Positions 25,629-34,791 of a stretch of 64,000 bases of DNA are shown here, piece after piece. The DNA is from Lachnospiraceae bacterium (lineage in GTDB: Bacteria > Bacillota > Clostridia > Lachnospirales > Lachnospiraceae): assembly GCA_014799465.1 (NCBI GenBank), contig JAAVHZ010000014.1, positions 62,001 to 126,000 of the forward strand, given 5' to 3'. The notes beneath the pieces are model-generated. The model saw only the letters and a program-made list of their open reading frames with translations. It was not told where the DNA came from and did no database searches. Position 1 is the stretch's first letter, and each line of letters begins with the position of its first letter. Position numbers and translations under genes: made by a program.

Positions 25629-26499
25629 TTATCCTCTTCCATATGCTTAACACTTTAAGGCACATCTTGTATACATGTGGTATTCTGATTCTTATATACC
25701 CGATTTTATCCAGAGTGCATCTGTATTTTTTTGTATACTTCCTGTACAGCCTGCAACTATGCTTATTGAGCATCATATTTATGTGTGCCATCGGTCTGTG
25801 CCTGCTCTTTTGCCTTTTACTGAAAGGCACATCAAATCTTATACGGAGAATGTTATTATAATACATAAAATCTTGTTCATTATATCCCATTCTTATTAGT
25901 TCATTAACCACTGCCAGACACATTCTTGAATCATACAACTCCAAATCCACAACCATTATTAAATTTTTAGGTTTGCAGTACTCACCAAATTTAAATCCGG
26001 TAAGCCACCAATGCCTGTCATACCTCTGTACCAGAATTTTTCTGTTTTTTATCAGCGTCATACCCATGCCGATTTCCTCATCTTCAGAAACACATTTGTA
26101 ATTTGTGCCGTCATCCGACACATACATGCCGACTTCCCCTCCTGCGGCAAGACCATACTGTCCTTTCCACAATTCAATCATCCAATGTCTATCCTGGTAA
26201 TCAAACTTTATGGGTTCTCTGTCAATTATCATATTAAAATATGATGCCATTTCATCATATGAATCCCTATATCCGTAATTTCTCTGCCATGCATCTTTTA
26301 ACGAGTAAAATATATCTTTTTCGGAATCATATGCGAATCCCGAAGGATATAGTTCCTTATTAAACTGCCTTACCTGCCTGCATGAATTGTGCTGCGGTTT
26401 GTAATGCTTTCCTTTACATATCCGAACAATTTTCTTTATTAATGCACATAAAACGATTATTAATATTAATGCTATACAGCAAATTATTACATATTTCAT
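25621..26499 (-). CDS. DUF4474 domain protein with N-terminal membrane anchor
   Basis: A 292-residue protein. Residues 3-22 are a single hydrophobic helix (VIICCIALILIIVLCALI) followed by positive residues. From about 50 on it matches the DUF4474 style: SGFAYDSEKDIFYSLKDAWQ, then DREPIKFDYQDRHWMIELWKGQYG, then GGEVGMYV. The C-terminal third is strongly basic and may bind membrane or nucleic acid. The function of DUF4474 is not known to me. It precedes and overlaps the phosphoesterase gene. Confidence 0.75.
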   Translation of the reverse strand: MKYVIICCIALILIIVLCALIKKIVRICKGKHYKPQHNSCRQVRQFNKELYPSGFAYDSEKDIFYSLKDAWQRNYGYRDSYDEMASYFNMIIDREPIKFDYQDRHWMIELWKGQYGLAAGGEVGMYVSDDGTNYKCVSEDEEIGMGMTLIKNRKILVQRYDRHWWLTGFKFGEYCKPKNLIMVVDLELYDSRMCLAVVNELIRMGYNEQDFMYYNNILRIRFDVPFSKRQKSRHRPMAHINMMLNKHSCRLYRKYTKKYRCTLDKIGYIRIRIPHVYKMCLKVLSIWKRIND

Positions 26500-26577
26500 T
26501 ATATCTTCCTTTCATATATTATGTTTCAATATAATATATGAAAAAAGAAAGTTCACTGTTCGCTTAAATCTTTACTT

Positions 26578-27207
26578 TTATTTCTTAATTATGCCCTTTA
26601 TAGTCAAATATGACTTTATAACTGCCACACAATTTTCAAGTGTCATTTCGTCAGTATTCAGACACAAATCATAATTTCTTGCATCACTCCACTCTCTGCC
26701 TGTATTATACCTATAGTATTCAGCTCTATGTAAATCGGTCTTTTTTATAAACTGCTCAATCTCATATTCGCTGAGGCTTGACATGCTGCCCACCGTCTTT
26801 GCACAATGCTCCATGGAAGCATGCACAAATACCCTGACTACATTCTTCTTATTACGGAGCACATAATCAGCAGATCTGCCTATTATTACAAATGATTCCC
26901 TATCTGCCAGTTCTGTAATAACCCGTGCCTGATAATTAAACATATTTGCATTAGATACTGATTCATCTGCACCGTTTACAAACTGCTCTCCTCTATATAC
27001 ATTTTTTGCTACCTTAAATATTGTAGTTGCCTTAAGTTTTTCATCAGCCTGAGCAAAAAACTGTTCATTAATGCCACTTGCCTTTGATGCAAGCCGTAAT
27101 ATTTCCTTGTCATAATAATTGATACCTAGTTCTCCTGACAGCATTTTACCGATTGTGCGTCCTCCGCTTCCGTATCCTCTTCCTATTGTAATAACATAAT
27201 TATTCAT
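26578..27207 (-). CDS. Cytidylate-kinase-like family protein
   Basis: A 209-residue P-loop protein of the Cytidylate_kin2/AAA_26 type. The nucleotide loop is GRGYGSGGRTIG near residue 9, GINYYDKEIL follows, and VIIGRSADYVL and VRVFVHA are the typical following strands. It differs from true Cmk in lacking a matching NMP-binding insert, so it may be a nucleotide-binding protein of unknown substrate. It is widespread in Clostridia. It follows the binding lipoprotein gene by 21 bases. Confidence 0.82.
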   Translation of the reverse strand: MNNYVITIGRGYGSGGRTIGKMLSGELGINYYDKEILRLASKASGINEQFFAQADEKLKATTIFKVAKNVYRGEQFVNGADESVSNANMFNYQARVITELADRESFVIIGRSADYVLRNKKNVVRVFVHASMEHCAKTVGSMSSLSEYEIEQFIKKTDLHRAEYYRYNTGREWSDARNYDLCLNTDEMTLENCVAVIKSYLTIKGIIKK

Positions 27208-27228
27208 ATCCTTCCTTCTTTCTATACT

Positions 27229-28332
27229 TTACTGCAGTGTAACAAATTCCATATCTCTGGTACTATTTCCATATTCATCAAATGATATACTGTTTCCGGT
27301 GACACCGTCAAAGTTTATTAAATTCATCGCACATATCTGAAGGTCTGAATCAGTATTTCCTGCTTCCTCTAATGCTTCCTTAACAGCATAAACTGCATCA
27401 TACCCACTTGCAGCATATACATCCATCTTCTGTTCGTACTTTTTATTATAATCATCTGCAAATTTTTTTGACTTGTCACCAAATGGTGATAAATAAGCGG
27501 CACTGATAATATTAATATATTCAACTTCTGACATTCCATACCAGCCTGAATCTCCTATAACCGATACACTCATACCGCTGTTGTTAATCTGCTTTAAAAT
27601 CTTTTCTGCTATTTCTGCCTGTGCCGGAATAAATACTATGTCCGGCTTTTCTGCCTTTATATTGTTTATAATTGATGTTATCGGTTTTGTAACATCAGAA
27701 TATGTCTGCCTTGCAACAATATTACCGCCTTTATCTGAAAATTCTTTTATAAATGACTCTGCAATTTCTTTATCATCTTCTGAGTATAGAACAGCCGCTT
27801 TTTTTGAATTCATCTGATAAAATGCATAATCTGCTATTTCTATTCCCTCTTTTATATCAGACATATTCATTCTAAAAGAACTATCGTATTTACCACTGTC
27901 TGATGAACCGGAATACGGCATAATCATTAACATATTATCATCATTTGCTGATTTTTCTACCGATATGCATCCTTCATCCCATAATGGCCCGATAACAGCC
28001 TGTGCCCCTTTATCTATCAGCGTATTATATGCATTTTTCGCCATATCAGCATTACTTTCATCATCTGCTACAATAAGTTCTAACGTATAATCTCTGCCTC
28101 CAATTTTTACTCCGCCACTGCTGTTTATTTCGTCAACCGCCATTTTGGTTCCATTATACAGGCTTTTTCCAAAAGATGCATACTGACCGGATTCAGACCA
28201 GAGCTCGCCTATTACAAATGTCTTTTTTATCTCTCCTGATGAAGCAGTTCTTCCACCTTTTGTACATCCCTGCATAAAAAAAGCTGCTGCCAGTACTGCT
28301 GATACCATAATCGGTAATAGTTTTCTTCTCAC
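27229..28332 (-). CDS. Substrate-binding lipoprotein, branched-chain amino acid (Peripla_BP_6) type
   Basis: About 367 residues. A signal peptide ends in the lipobox FMQGC (Cys near 23), so the protein should be anchored outside the membrane. The rest has the two-lobe LivJ/Peripla_BP_6 pattern: VIGELWSESGQYASFGKSLYNG, MAVDEINSSGGVKIGG, and AVIGPLWDEGC. No transporter permease or ATPase is nearby, so it is an orphan binding protein or a sensor. A GTG start at 28332 is preferred since GGAGG lies 5 bases upstream; an ATG at 28344 overlaps that site. Confidence 0.85.
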   Translation of the reverse strand: MRRKLLPIMVSAVLAAAFFMQGCTKGGRTASSGEIKKTFVIGELWSESGQYASFGKSLYNGTKMAVDEINSSGGVKIGGRDYTLELIVADDESNADMAKNAYNTLIDKGAQAVIGPLWDEGCISVEKSANDDNMLMIMPYSGSSDSGKYDSSFRMNMSDIKEGIEIADYAFYQMNSKKAAVLYSEDDKEIAESFIKEFSDKGGNIVARQTYSDVTKPITSIINNIKAEKPDIVFIPAQAEIAEKILKQINNSGMSVSVIGDSGWYGMSEVEYINIISAAYLSPFGDKSKKFADDYNKKYEQKMDVYAASGYDAVYAVKEALEEAGNTDSDLQICAMNLINFDGVTGNSISFDEYGNSTRDMEFVTLQ

Positions 28333-28364
28333 AATAACCTCCATTTAAAATCATATATTCAGAT

Positions 28365-28400
28365 AAAGGGTGTATAACCATAAACATTAATACACCCTTT
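28365..28400 (-). terminator. Hairpin between dapL and the lipoprotein gene
   Basis: AAAGGGTGTAT (28365-28375) pairs with ATACACCCTTT (28390-28400), 11 bp around a 14-base loop. On the minus strand the following bases are only partly T-rich. It may terminate dapL transcription or reduce readthrough. Confidence 0.6.
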
Positions 28401-28415
28401 AAATACTTTTTATAT

Positions 28416-29630
28416 TTACAATCTCTTAATCCTCTCTAAAGCTTCTCTTGTATTCTCGTGACTTCCAAATGCCGTAAGTCTGAAATATCCCTCGCCGCTT
28501 GGTCCAAATCCTGAACCTGGTGTACCAACAACATTTGCATTTTCAAGAAGATTGTCAAAGAATTCCCATGAAGTTTGATTTTCCGGTGTCTTAAGCCATA
28601 TGTATGGTGCATTGATTCCGCCGGATACCACATATCCCGCTTTTTCTAATTCTTCTCTGATAAGTCTTGCATTCTCCATATAATAAGCTACCATATCTTT
28701 TGTCTGCTTTTTTCCCTCTTCCGTATATATTGCAGCTCCTGCTTTTTGAATTATATATGGTGCACCATTAAACTTCGTTCCATGACGCCTTGCCCACAAA
28801 CTGTTAAGTGACACATCTCCTGACTTAAGTTCTTTAGGTATTACTGTAAATCCCAGCCTTGTACCTGTAAATCCTGCATTCTTAGAGAAACTCCTTATCT
28901 CTATGGCACATGCCTTTGCGCCTTCACACTCATATATACTATGAGGTACATCATCTTCTGAAATATATGCTTCGTACGCAGCATCATATATAATAACTGC
29001 ACCAACTTTTAATGCATAATCTACCCATTTCTGAAGTTCTTCTTTATTGATGGTTGAACCTGTAGGATTATTTGGAAAACAAAGATATATGATATCCGGT
29101 GTCTCTTCCGGTATCTCCGGTGCAAAGCCTGTATCGGCGGTACATGGCATATATATAACATTGCTCCACTTCTGTTCACTTGTAATATACTCTCCTGTCC
29201 TTCCTGACATAGCATTAGTATCCACATATACAGGATATACAGGGTCGCATACTGCTATCTTATTATCTTCTGAAAAAATATCACCAATATTGCCTGAGTC
29301 ACTCTTTGCACCATCACTTACAAATATTTCATCAATCGCAATGTCAACACCTCTTGCCTTATAATCATTATCTGCGATTGCCTGTCTTAAAAACTCATAT
29401 CCCAAATCAGGTGCATAGCCTTTAAATGTAGCAGCATCTGCCATTTCATCAACCGCACTATGCAGTGTATCAACTACTACAGGGGCAAGTGGGAGAGTTA
29501 CGTCTCCAATACCCAGGCTTATAATTGATTTATCAGGATTAGCCGCCTTATACTCACTTACCTTTTTACCAATAGTTGAAAATAAATAACTTCCCGGTAA
29601 TTTTAAATAGTTGTCATTAATCTTGTACAT
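28416..29630 (-). CDS. dapL: LL-diaminopimelate aminotransferase
   Basis: About 404 residues, class I PLP aminotransferase. It converts tetrahydrodipicolinate directly to LL-diaminopimelate in lysine and peptidoglycan synthesis, bypassing the acylated route. Supporting features are ISLGIGDVTLPLAP near the start, FKGYAPDLGYEFLRQAIA, CFPNNPTGS, and SFSKNAGFTGTRLG with the PLP lysine. These are the hallmarks of the DapL branch as opposed to aspartate aminotransferases. The ATG at 29630 has GGAGG 8 bases upstream; the in-frame ATG at 29645 overlaps that site. It follows the ANTAR regulator gene. Confidence 0.94.
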   Translation of the reverse strand: MYKINDNYLKLPGSYLFSTIGKKVSEYKAANPDKSIISLGIGDVTLPLAPVVVDTLHSAVDEMADAATFKGYAPDLGYEFLRQAIADNDYKARGVDIAIDEIFVSDGAKSDSGNIGDIFSEDNKIAVCDPVYPVYVDTNAMSGRTGEYITSEQKWSNVIYMPCTADTGFAPEIPEETPDIIYLCFPNNPTGSTINKEELQKWVDYALKVGAVIIYDAAYEAYISEDDVPHSIYECEGAKACAIEIRSFSKNAGFTGTRLGFTVIPKELKSGDVSLNSLWARRHGTKFNGAPYIIQKAGAAIYTEEGKKQTKDMVAYYMENARLIREELEKAGYVVSGGINAPYIWLKTPENQTSWEFFDNLLENANVVGTPGSGFGPSGEGYFRLTAFGSHENTREALERIKRL

Positions 29631-29656
29631 TTTTTTATCCTCCATAAATTTATATT

Positions 29657-30202
29657 TTAATGCATAATGTCTAAAACCATCTGTGCTGTTTCTACCATAT
29701 TTGTTCCACTGTCCATACTGTTTTTCTGAATATACCGGTGCGCTTCCTCTTCCGACATATTGTTTCTTTCCATCAGGACTTTTTTTGCCTTATCAATAAC
29801 AGCCTGCTCTTTCGGATTCCTTTTTTGCGGTCTGCCTTTTAATTTTTTACGTTTTCTGTTTATGGACTGCATAACCATTTCAATGGTATTAATAAGGTCA
29901 TATACCTTTAACGGCATTTCCACACTTAGTATATCCTTTTCTGTGCAATCATGCAACTTCATTCTTGATGCAATTAGCAGCATCTCAATATTTGCCGGCA
30001 GACATTCATATAATTGTGAATATAACATATCATTAAACTTGTAACCACAAATTACAATTCCATATTCGATACCATCCACAACCGTCATTACCTGTGCACC
30101 TGATGTACAGACAGCAGTAACTTCAAAGCCATTTCTCACAAGAAGATTCTTTATCGCCTTGCCATCTTCCGGCTTCGGAAATACTACTATTATATTAATC
30201 AA
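29657..30202 (-). CDS. ANTAR-domain antitermination regulator
   Basis: A 181-residue protein with a receiver-like N-terminal domain (1-115) and a C-terminal ANTAR domain (about 125-181: KKVLMERNNMSEEEAHRYIQK). ANTAR domains bind RNA hairpins and prevent termination. The receiver lacks the usual phospho-acceptor Asp: the matching strand reads IVICGYKF, so it may be controlled by partner binding. It lies 28 bases after glnA, and the glnA leader contains a terminator that could be its target. The order glnA-ANTAR is known in Clostridia. Confidence 0.88.
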   Translation of the reverse strand: MINIIVVFPKPEDGKAIKNLLVRNGFEVTAVCTSGAQVMTVVDGIEYGIVICGYKFNDMLYSQLYECLPANIEMLLIASRMKLHDCTEKDILSVEMPLKVYDLINTIEMVMQSINRKRKKLKGRPQKRNPKEQAVIDKAKKVLMERNNMSEEEAHRYIQKNSMDSGTNMVETAQMVLDIMH

Positions 30203-30230
30203 ATAATTCCGCCTCCAGTCAGTCTCCGGT

Positions 30231-31559
30231 CTAATATTTGTGTAGGTATTCTTCTAATTCCCAGGCTGTAACCTGTGCCCTGTAATCATCCCATTCTTTT
30301 AACTTTGTCTCTATGATTTTATCAGAAACACGCATACCCAGTACATTTCGGATAAATGCATCCTTTTCAAATTCTTTTACAGCCTCATAAAGGTCTGCCG
30401 GAATACTCTCTATCCCTAACTGTTTCTTTTCTTCCGGCTTCATTTCAAATATATTTCTGTCCACACTCTTTGGCGGTTTGGTCTTATTCTTTATTCCATC
30501 AAGTCCTGCTGCCAGACATACTGCCATTATCAGATACGGATTAGCCGATGGGTCAGGGCTTCTTAATTCTATTCTCGTGCCATCTCCTCCTGCTGAAGGT
30601 ATTCTTATCAGCGGACTCCTGCTTTTTGCAGACCACGCTATATATATCGGTGCTTCATATCCCGGCACAAGCCTTTTATATGAATTAATCAACGGATTAG
30701 ATATAAGAGTAATAGCTTTCATATGCTCCATAATTCCTGCTATAAAATAATATGCTTCCATGCTCAATCCAAACTCATCATCTTTATCCTCAAATATATT
30801 TTTACCGTTTTTTGAAATAGACATATTAATATGCATTCCCGAACCGCTCACACCACATTTAGGTTTCGGCATAAATGTAGCATACAAACCATGCCTTTTA
30901 GCTATTGACTTAACTGCCAGCTTAAATGTCATAATATTATCGGCAGTTCTTAATGCATTATCATATCTGAAATCAATCTCATGTTGTGCAGGTGCTGCTT
31001 CATGGTGTGATGACTCTATTTCAAATCCCATATTTTCAAGATTCAAAACCATATCTCTTCTGCAGTTCTCTCCCAAATCCACCGGAGCCAAATCAAAGTA
31101 TCCCGCCTTTTCATGTGTTTTAGTAGTAGGATTGCCATAATCATCGGTATGAAACAGGAAAAACTCACATTCCGGTCCTACTTCCAAGTCATATCCCATT
31201 TCCTCTGCTTCACTCAATACCTTTTTTAAGATATAACGCGGATCTCCCTCAAACGGTTTCCCACAAGACGTATACACATCGCACATAAGCCTTGCCACCT
31301 TTCCCTGCTGCGGCCTCCAGGGAAATATTTCAAATGTATCCAAATCCGGATACAGATACATATCTGATTCTTCTATTCTCACAAATCCCTCTATAAAAGA
31401 GCCATCAAACATGCACTTATTATCTAATGCCTTTTCTAACTGGCTTGATGTAATCGCAATATTTTTAAGTGTACCAAAAATATCCGTAAACTGAAGCCTG
31501 ATAAACTCCACATCCTCTTCTTCCACCATATCCAAAATCTGTTGCTTAGTGTACTTCAT
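30231..31559 (-). CDS. glnA: Glutamine synthetase, type I
   Basis: About 442 residues, a GSI-alpha length. It makes glutamine from glutamate, ammonia and ATP. Key motifs are [10 protein letters not shown] with the nearby [41 protein letters not shown], and [17 protein letters not shown]. The ATG at 31559 has GGAGG 5 bases upstream, whereas the ATG 27 bases earlier has no site. No adenylylation loop signature is evident, as expected for this branch. Control is probably by the leader terminator and the ANTAR protein downstream. Confidence 0.96.
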   Translation of the reverse strand: MKYTKQQILDMVEEEDVEFIRLQFTDIFGTLKNIAITSSQLEKALDNKCMFDGSFIEGFVRIEESDMYLYPDLDTFEIFPWRPQQGKVARLMCDVYTSCGKPFEGDPRYILKKVLSEAEEMGYDLEVGPECEFFLFHTDDYGNPTTKTHEKAGYFDLAPVDLGENCRRDMVLNLENMGFEIESSHHEAAPAQHEIDFRYDNALRTADNIMTFKLAVKSIAKRHGLYATFMPKPKCGVSGSGMHINMSISKNGKNIFEDKDDEFGLSMEAYYFIAGIMEHMKAITLISNPLINSYKRLVPGYEAPIYIAWSAKSRSPLIRIPSAGGDGTRIELRSPDPSANPYLIMAVCLAAGLDGIKNKTKPPKSVDRNIFEMKPEEKKQLGIESIPADLYEAVKEFEKDAFIRNVLGMRVSDKIIETKLKEWDDYRAQVTAWELEEYLHKY

Positions 31560-31600
31560 GTAAACCTCCATTCTATTTACCAACATTTTGTTTTCTATCC

Positions 31601-31632
31601 AAAAAAGGGCGTACTCCTCCCGGAAAACGCCT
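31601..31632 (-). terminator. Leader terminator (attenuator) ahead of glnA
   Basis: On the minus strand, GGCGT (31631-31627) pairs with ACGCC (31612-31608) around an inner TCC/GGA stem, and TTTTTT follows at 31606-31601. It begins about 6 bases after the predicted start and there is no upstream gene to end, so it fits conditional termination before glnA. Confidence 0.65.
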
Positions 31633-31644
31633 TTGTCTTTTTAG

Positions 31645-31673
31645 AGGATAACAATTCTTACATTTTTTGTCAA
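31645..31673 (-). promoter_or_regulatory. glnA promoter
   Basis: TTGACA (31668-31673) and TATCCT (31645-31650) on the minus strand have 17-bp spacing. The start would lie near 31638. Confidence 0.65.
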
Positions 31674-31707
31674 CCCGATATTTACATTATTTTTTTTAAA
31701 TATGTTC

Positions 31708-31736
31708 TTGTATTTATTTTGTCCTCATTGTAAAAT
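31708..31736 (+). promoter_or_regulatory. Promoter of the L,D-transpeptidase gene
   Basis: TTGTAT (31708-31713) and TAAAAT (31731-31736) have 17-bp spacing and face away from the glnA promoter. Confidence 0.55.
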
Positions 31737-31826
31737 GGTTACAGTTTCGATTTGCACAAATATCGTGCATATCTTAACTGTGTATCGTCAGGAAAATGTA
31801 ATTATAGAAAGGAACATATTATTGTA

Positions 31827-33137
31827 ATGAAGAAATCACGAAAAAACAAAAGACGTCTGCTTCCCATATTCGTTATAGCCGGAATAGTTGTTGCATGTGC
31901 TATAACTGCGATTTGTTATGGTATGATGTCCTCAGATAAAAAAGTTGATAAAGACTATGAAACAGAAACCATAAACATTGTACAAAACAATAACCCATCT
32001 GAAAATGAAAGTGATGATTATGATAATCATAATGACTATGACTATTCATTAAGTAACAGCAGCAGTCCTTATATGGTTAAAGTAAATCGTGCTGCTAACT
32101 GTGTAACAGTGTATGCAAAAGATGAGGACGGACATTATACTGTACCGGTAAAAGCGATATTATGCTCTACAGGCAAAAAGACAGGTGACACACCTCTTGG
32201 AACATTTACTACATCTGATAAGTATGACTGGAGACTTATGGTTGATGGAACATATTCTCAGTATGCTTATAGGATAGAGGGTGAAATAATGTTTCATTCC
32301 GTTCCGTGTTTTGATGATAAAAAAGACGAATTGGAATATAAGGAATATAACAAACTTGGTACTCCGGCATCACTTGGATGCATACGAATGACTGTACGTG
32401 ATGCCAAATGGCTTTATGATAATTGCCCTAAAGGAACTACTGTTGTAATCTATGATGATGCAGATAACCCGGGACCTCTCGGAAAGCCTGAATCAATCAA
32501 GATTCCGGAAAACAGCAAATATTCAGGATGGGATCCTACCGACCCTGATCCTAAAAATCCTTGGCTGTCATGTTATCCTGTAATATCAAATGCTATAGAT
32601 TTAACAATAAAAGCCGGTTCATCCACTGATCTTTTAAAACATATAACTGCTGTAGATACATGTGGAAATGACATTTCCAAAAATGTCGGCATAACAGGTA
32701 ACTATGACTTAAACAAGCCCGGCATATATACAGTAACCTACACTGTAACAGATATACTTGGTAAAACCACATCTGTATCTGCCTGCATAACTGTTACGGA
32801 TATGGATATAGAAACTACACCAATAGAACCTGCTACTCCTGTGCGTGAAACTACAAGCAGCAGAAAAAATACCGATTATGATAACTACAGGTATACAACA
32901 ACTGCTCCGGAAACTACTACTACACCACAAGAGACTACCGTACCAACATATGACCCAACAGAACCACCTACTGAAGCACCGACTACTACAGAGCCACCTA
33001 CTACCACCAAACAACAGACCACCACTCCGAAACCAACACAAACAGAGCCACCTACTACCACACAGAAACAGACAAAAGAGCCATCTCCTGATGATAGTAC
33101 GAAAAAAACACGCAATCCGGATGGTAATACTGAATAG
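31827..33137 (+). CDS. L,D-transpeptidase (YkuD) with Ig-like domain and Thr/Pro-rich tail
   Basis: About 436 residues. A membrane helix at residues 10-32 acts as signal anchor. The YkuD domain (about 80-215) has the catalytic pattern FHSVPCF (His157) and LGTPASLGCIRM (Cys185). An Ig-like domain (about 250-320: KPGIYTVTYTVTD) follows, then a tail of about 110 residues made largely of Thr, Pro, Glu and Gln. The enzyme should form 3-3 crosslinks or attach proteins to peptidoglycan. The ATG at 31827 is preferred over an upstream TTG because the helix then sits at a normal position. There is no sorting signal. Confidence 0.88.
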   Translation: MKKSRKNKRRLLPIFVIAGIVVACAITAICYGMMSSDKKVDKDYETETINIVQNNNPSENESDDYDNHNDYDYSLSNSSSPYMVKVNRAANCVTVYAKDEDGHYTVPVKAILCSTGKKTGDTPLGTFTTSDKYDWRLMVDGTYSQYAYRIEGEIMFHSVPCFDDKKDELEYKEYNKLGTPASLGCIRMTVRDAKWLYDNCPKGTTVVIYDDADNPGPLGKPESIKIPENSKYSGWDPTDPDPKNPWLSCYPVISNAIDLTIKAGSSTDLLKHITAVDTCGNDISKNVGITGNYDLNKPGIYTVTYTVTDILGKTTSVSACITVTDMDIETTPIEPATPVRETTSSRKNTDYDNYRYTTTAPETTTTPQETTVPTYDPTEPPTEAPTTTEPPTTTKQQTTTPKPTQTEPPTTTQKQTKEPSPDDSTKKTRNPDGNTE

Positions 33138-33147
33138 AAAATTATTT

Positions 33148-33182
33148 CAGGCTGCTACATTAATTTAAAATGTGGCAGCCTG
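33148..33182. terminator. Bidirectional terminator
   Basis: CAGGCTGCTACAT pairs with ATGTGGCAGCCTG in a 13-bp stem with one mismatch, between the convergent transpeptidase and deacetylase genes. T- and A-rich flanks lie on both sides. Confidence 0.75.
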
Positions 33183-33189
33183 CTTTAAT

Positions 33190-33939
33190 TTACTTTAGTT
33201 GTCTTCCTTCGTGATTAATATTATATGTATCTTTATATATAAGCTGTGATATTGGTACAAGCTCGTATCCTTTTTCCTTCAGCCCTGTAATCAGTGAATC
33301 AAGGGCTTCAGCAGTGAATTTCGCACCATTATGGCAAAGTATTATTGAACCATTTCCAAGATGCTTATGATTTAATACGGTATTTTTAATATTTTCTACA
33401 CCATAATCTTTCCAATCCAGACTGTCAACATCCCATTGTATTGGAAAATATCCGTTTTCTCTGGCAATGGTGACTACCTGATTGTTATAATCTCCATAAG
33501 GAGGTCTGAAAAGACACATTTCCACGCCTGTCAGTTCCTTTACCTTCTCATGTACTTTCATTAATTCGTCTTTGCACTCAGATTCGGAAATCTGCGTCAT
33601 ATGCTTGTGGTTTTCACTGTGATTGCCAAGGTCATGCCCATCGGCTGCTATGGCTTTTACGTCATCGGGATAAGCGGATACCCAGCCCCCTGTCATAAAA
33701 AATGTTACCTTTACATTATGCTTTTTTAGTATTTCTAATATTTTTCTAGTGTCTTCGTTTCCCCATGCTGCATCAAAACTAAGAGCAACCACTTTAGAAT
33801 CCGTCTCTACACAATAAATAGGCAGAAGCCGGTCCGAAGTCTGACTTGATACAAATGTGGAAGATGGAATGTAAAGACTCATGCAAAACAGAATCGCCAA
33901 TGCAGATAACCAAAGAATACACTGTTTGTTAAAACGCAT
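33190..33939 (-). CDS. Polysaccharide deacetylase (NodB/PdaB-like)
   Basis: About 249 residues. An N-terminal hydrophobic segment (WLSALAILFCMSLYI) serves as signal anchor. The NodB domain has the catalytic base in ALSFDAAWG, the metal triad Asp in that motif with HSENH, and the arginine strand LFRPPYGDYN. It should remove acetyl groups from N-acetylglucosamine or N-acetylmuramic acid outside the cell. The ATG at 33939 follows AGAGGTG; a longer frame to 34062 has no site and a poor N-terminus. Family members include sporulation proteins, though the role here cannot be read. Confidence 0.9.
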   Translation of the reverse strand: MRFNKQCILWLSALAILFCMSLYIPSSTFVSSQTSDRLLPIYCVETDSKVVALSFDAAWGNEDTRKILEILKKHNVKVTFFMTGGWVSAYPDDVKAIAADGHDLGNHSENHKHMTQISESECKDELMKVHEKVKELTGVEMCLFRPPYGDYNNQVVTIARENGYFPIQWDVDSLDWKDYGVENIKNTVLNHKHLGNGSIILCHNGAKFTAEALDSLITGLKEKGYELVPISQLIYKDTYNINHEGRQLK

Positions 33940-34010
33940 AAAACACCTCTTGCTAAAGCTTATAATAAATATATTCAGATTATCTTCAAATATGTATAAA
34001 TTATTACATA

Positions 34011-34038
34011 TTGCATATCTGAAGGTAAATGGTATAAT
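34011..34038 (+). promoter_or_regulatory. Promoter of the zinc-ribbon gene
   Basis: TTGCAT (34011-34016) and TATAAT (34033-34038) have 16-bp spacing, about 70 bp upstream of the ATG at 34111. Confidence 0.55.
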
Positions 34039-34110
34039 TACTTTGTTGTTATGGAAAACCAATTATAAGAATACGAATCTAAAGACAAACGAAATGGAGA
34101 GGAGCAAAAG

Positions 34111-34644
34111 ATGAAAAAATGTCCTAATTGCGAAGAACTGCTTGGCGATAACGCGGAGAAGTGTTTTAAATGCAGGTATGATTTTAATTTAAAAAGAGTT
34201 ATAACACAAGATGAACTAAAACAACAACGTGAAAAGGAACAGGAACTTATTAATAAGAAAATTGAGGAAGAGCAAAAACGCAATCAAAAAAATGCTGAAA
34301 TTTTGGAGTTTAAAAAGAATTTCAAGGTAACAACAGGATATAACTTTGAAGGATATGACATTATTGATTATAAAGATATAATCAGCAGGGAAATAGTTAT
34401 TGGAACAGGTTTTTTTAGTGAACTAGATGCAGGAATCAGTGATTTATTAGGTATGCGTGCATCAGGATATGAGGGAAAAATTGCCGAGGCAAAATCAATG
34501 GCTTTAAACCTCCTTAAAAATGAAGCAGCCAATTTAAATGCAAATGCCATTATAGGAATTGACTATGATATTACGACAATTGGAAATAATATGATAATTG
34601 TTTCTGCAAATGGAACAGCCGTTGAAATAAAGAAAAAAGATTGA
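34111..34644 (+). CDS. Zinc-ribbon plus YbjQ-like (DUF74) protein
   Basis: A 177-residue protein. Residues 4-21 hold CPNCEELLGDNAEKCFKC, a zinc-ribbon. A Gln/Glu/Lys-rich coiled stretch (32-65) links to a YbjQ-type domain (about 70-177), with IVIGTGFFSELDAGISDLLG and NANAIIGIDYDI typical of that family. YbjQ proteins form pentamers and were named putative heavy-metal-binding; their role is not settled. It follows GGAGAGG and is transcribed alone. Confidence 0.85.
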   Translation: MKKCPNCEELLGDNAEKCFKCRYDFNLKRVITQDELKQQREKEQELINKKIEEEQKRNQKNAEILEFKKNFKVTTGYNFEGYDIIDYKDIISREIVIGTGFFSELDAGISDLLGMRASGYEGKIAEAKSMALNLLKNEAANLNANAIIGIDYDITTIGNNMIIVSANGTAVEIKKKD

Positions 34645-34742
34645 TTTGAATCAGCAGGACAATTTCTATATTGCAAACTAAATTTCCACATGCTATAATT
34701 TAAACAAACAGACAGATAAAATAATATAAGGTACAAAAGATA

Positions 34743-34773
34743 AAAACCCTCGGATTATTGCATCCGGGGTTTT
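34743..34773. terminator. Bidirectional terminator
   Basis: AAAACCC...GGAT pairs with ATCC...GGGGTTTT around TATTGC, between the convergent zinc-ribbon and YbjN-like genes. Confidence 0.75.
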
Positions 34774-34791
34774 AAACTGTATACAAATAAT

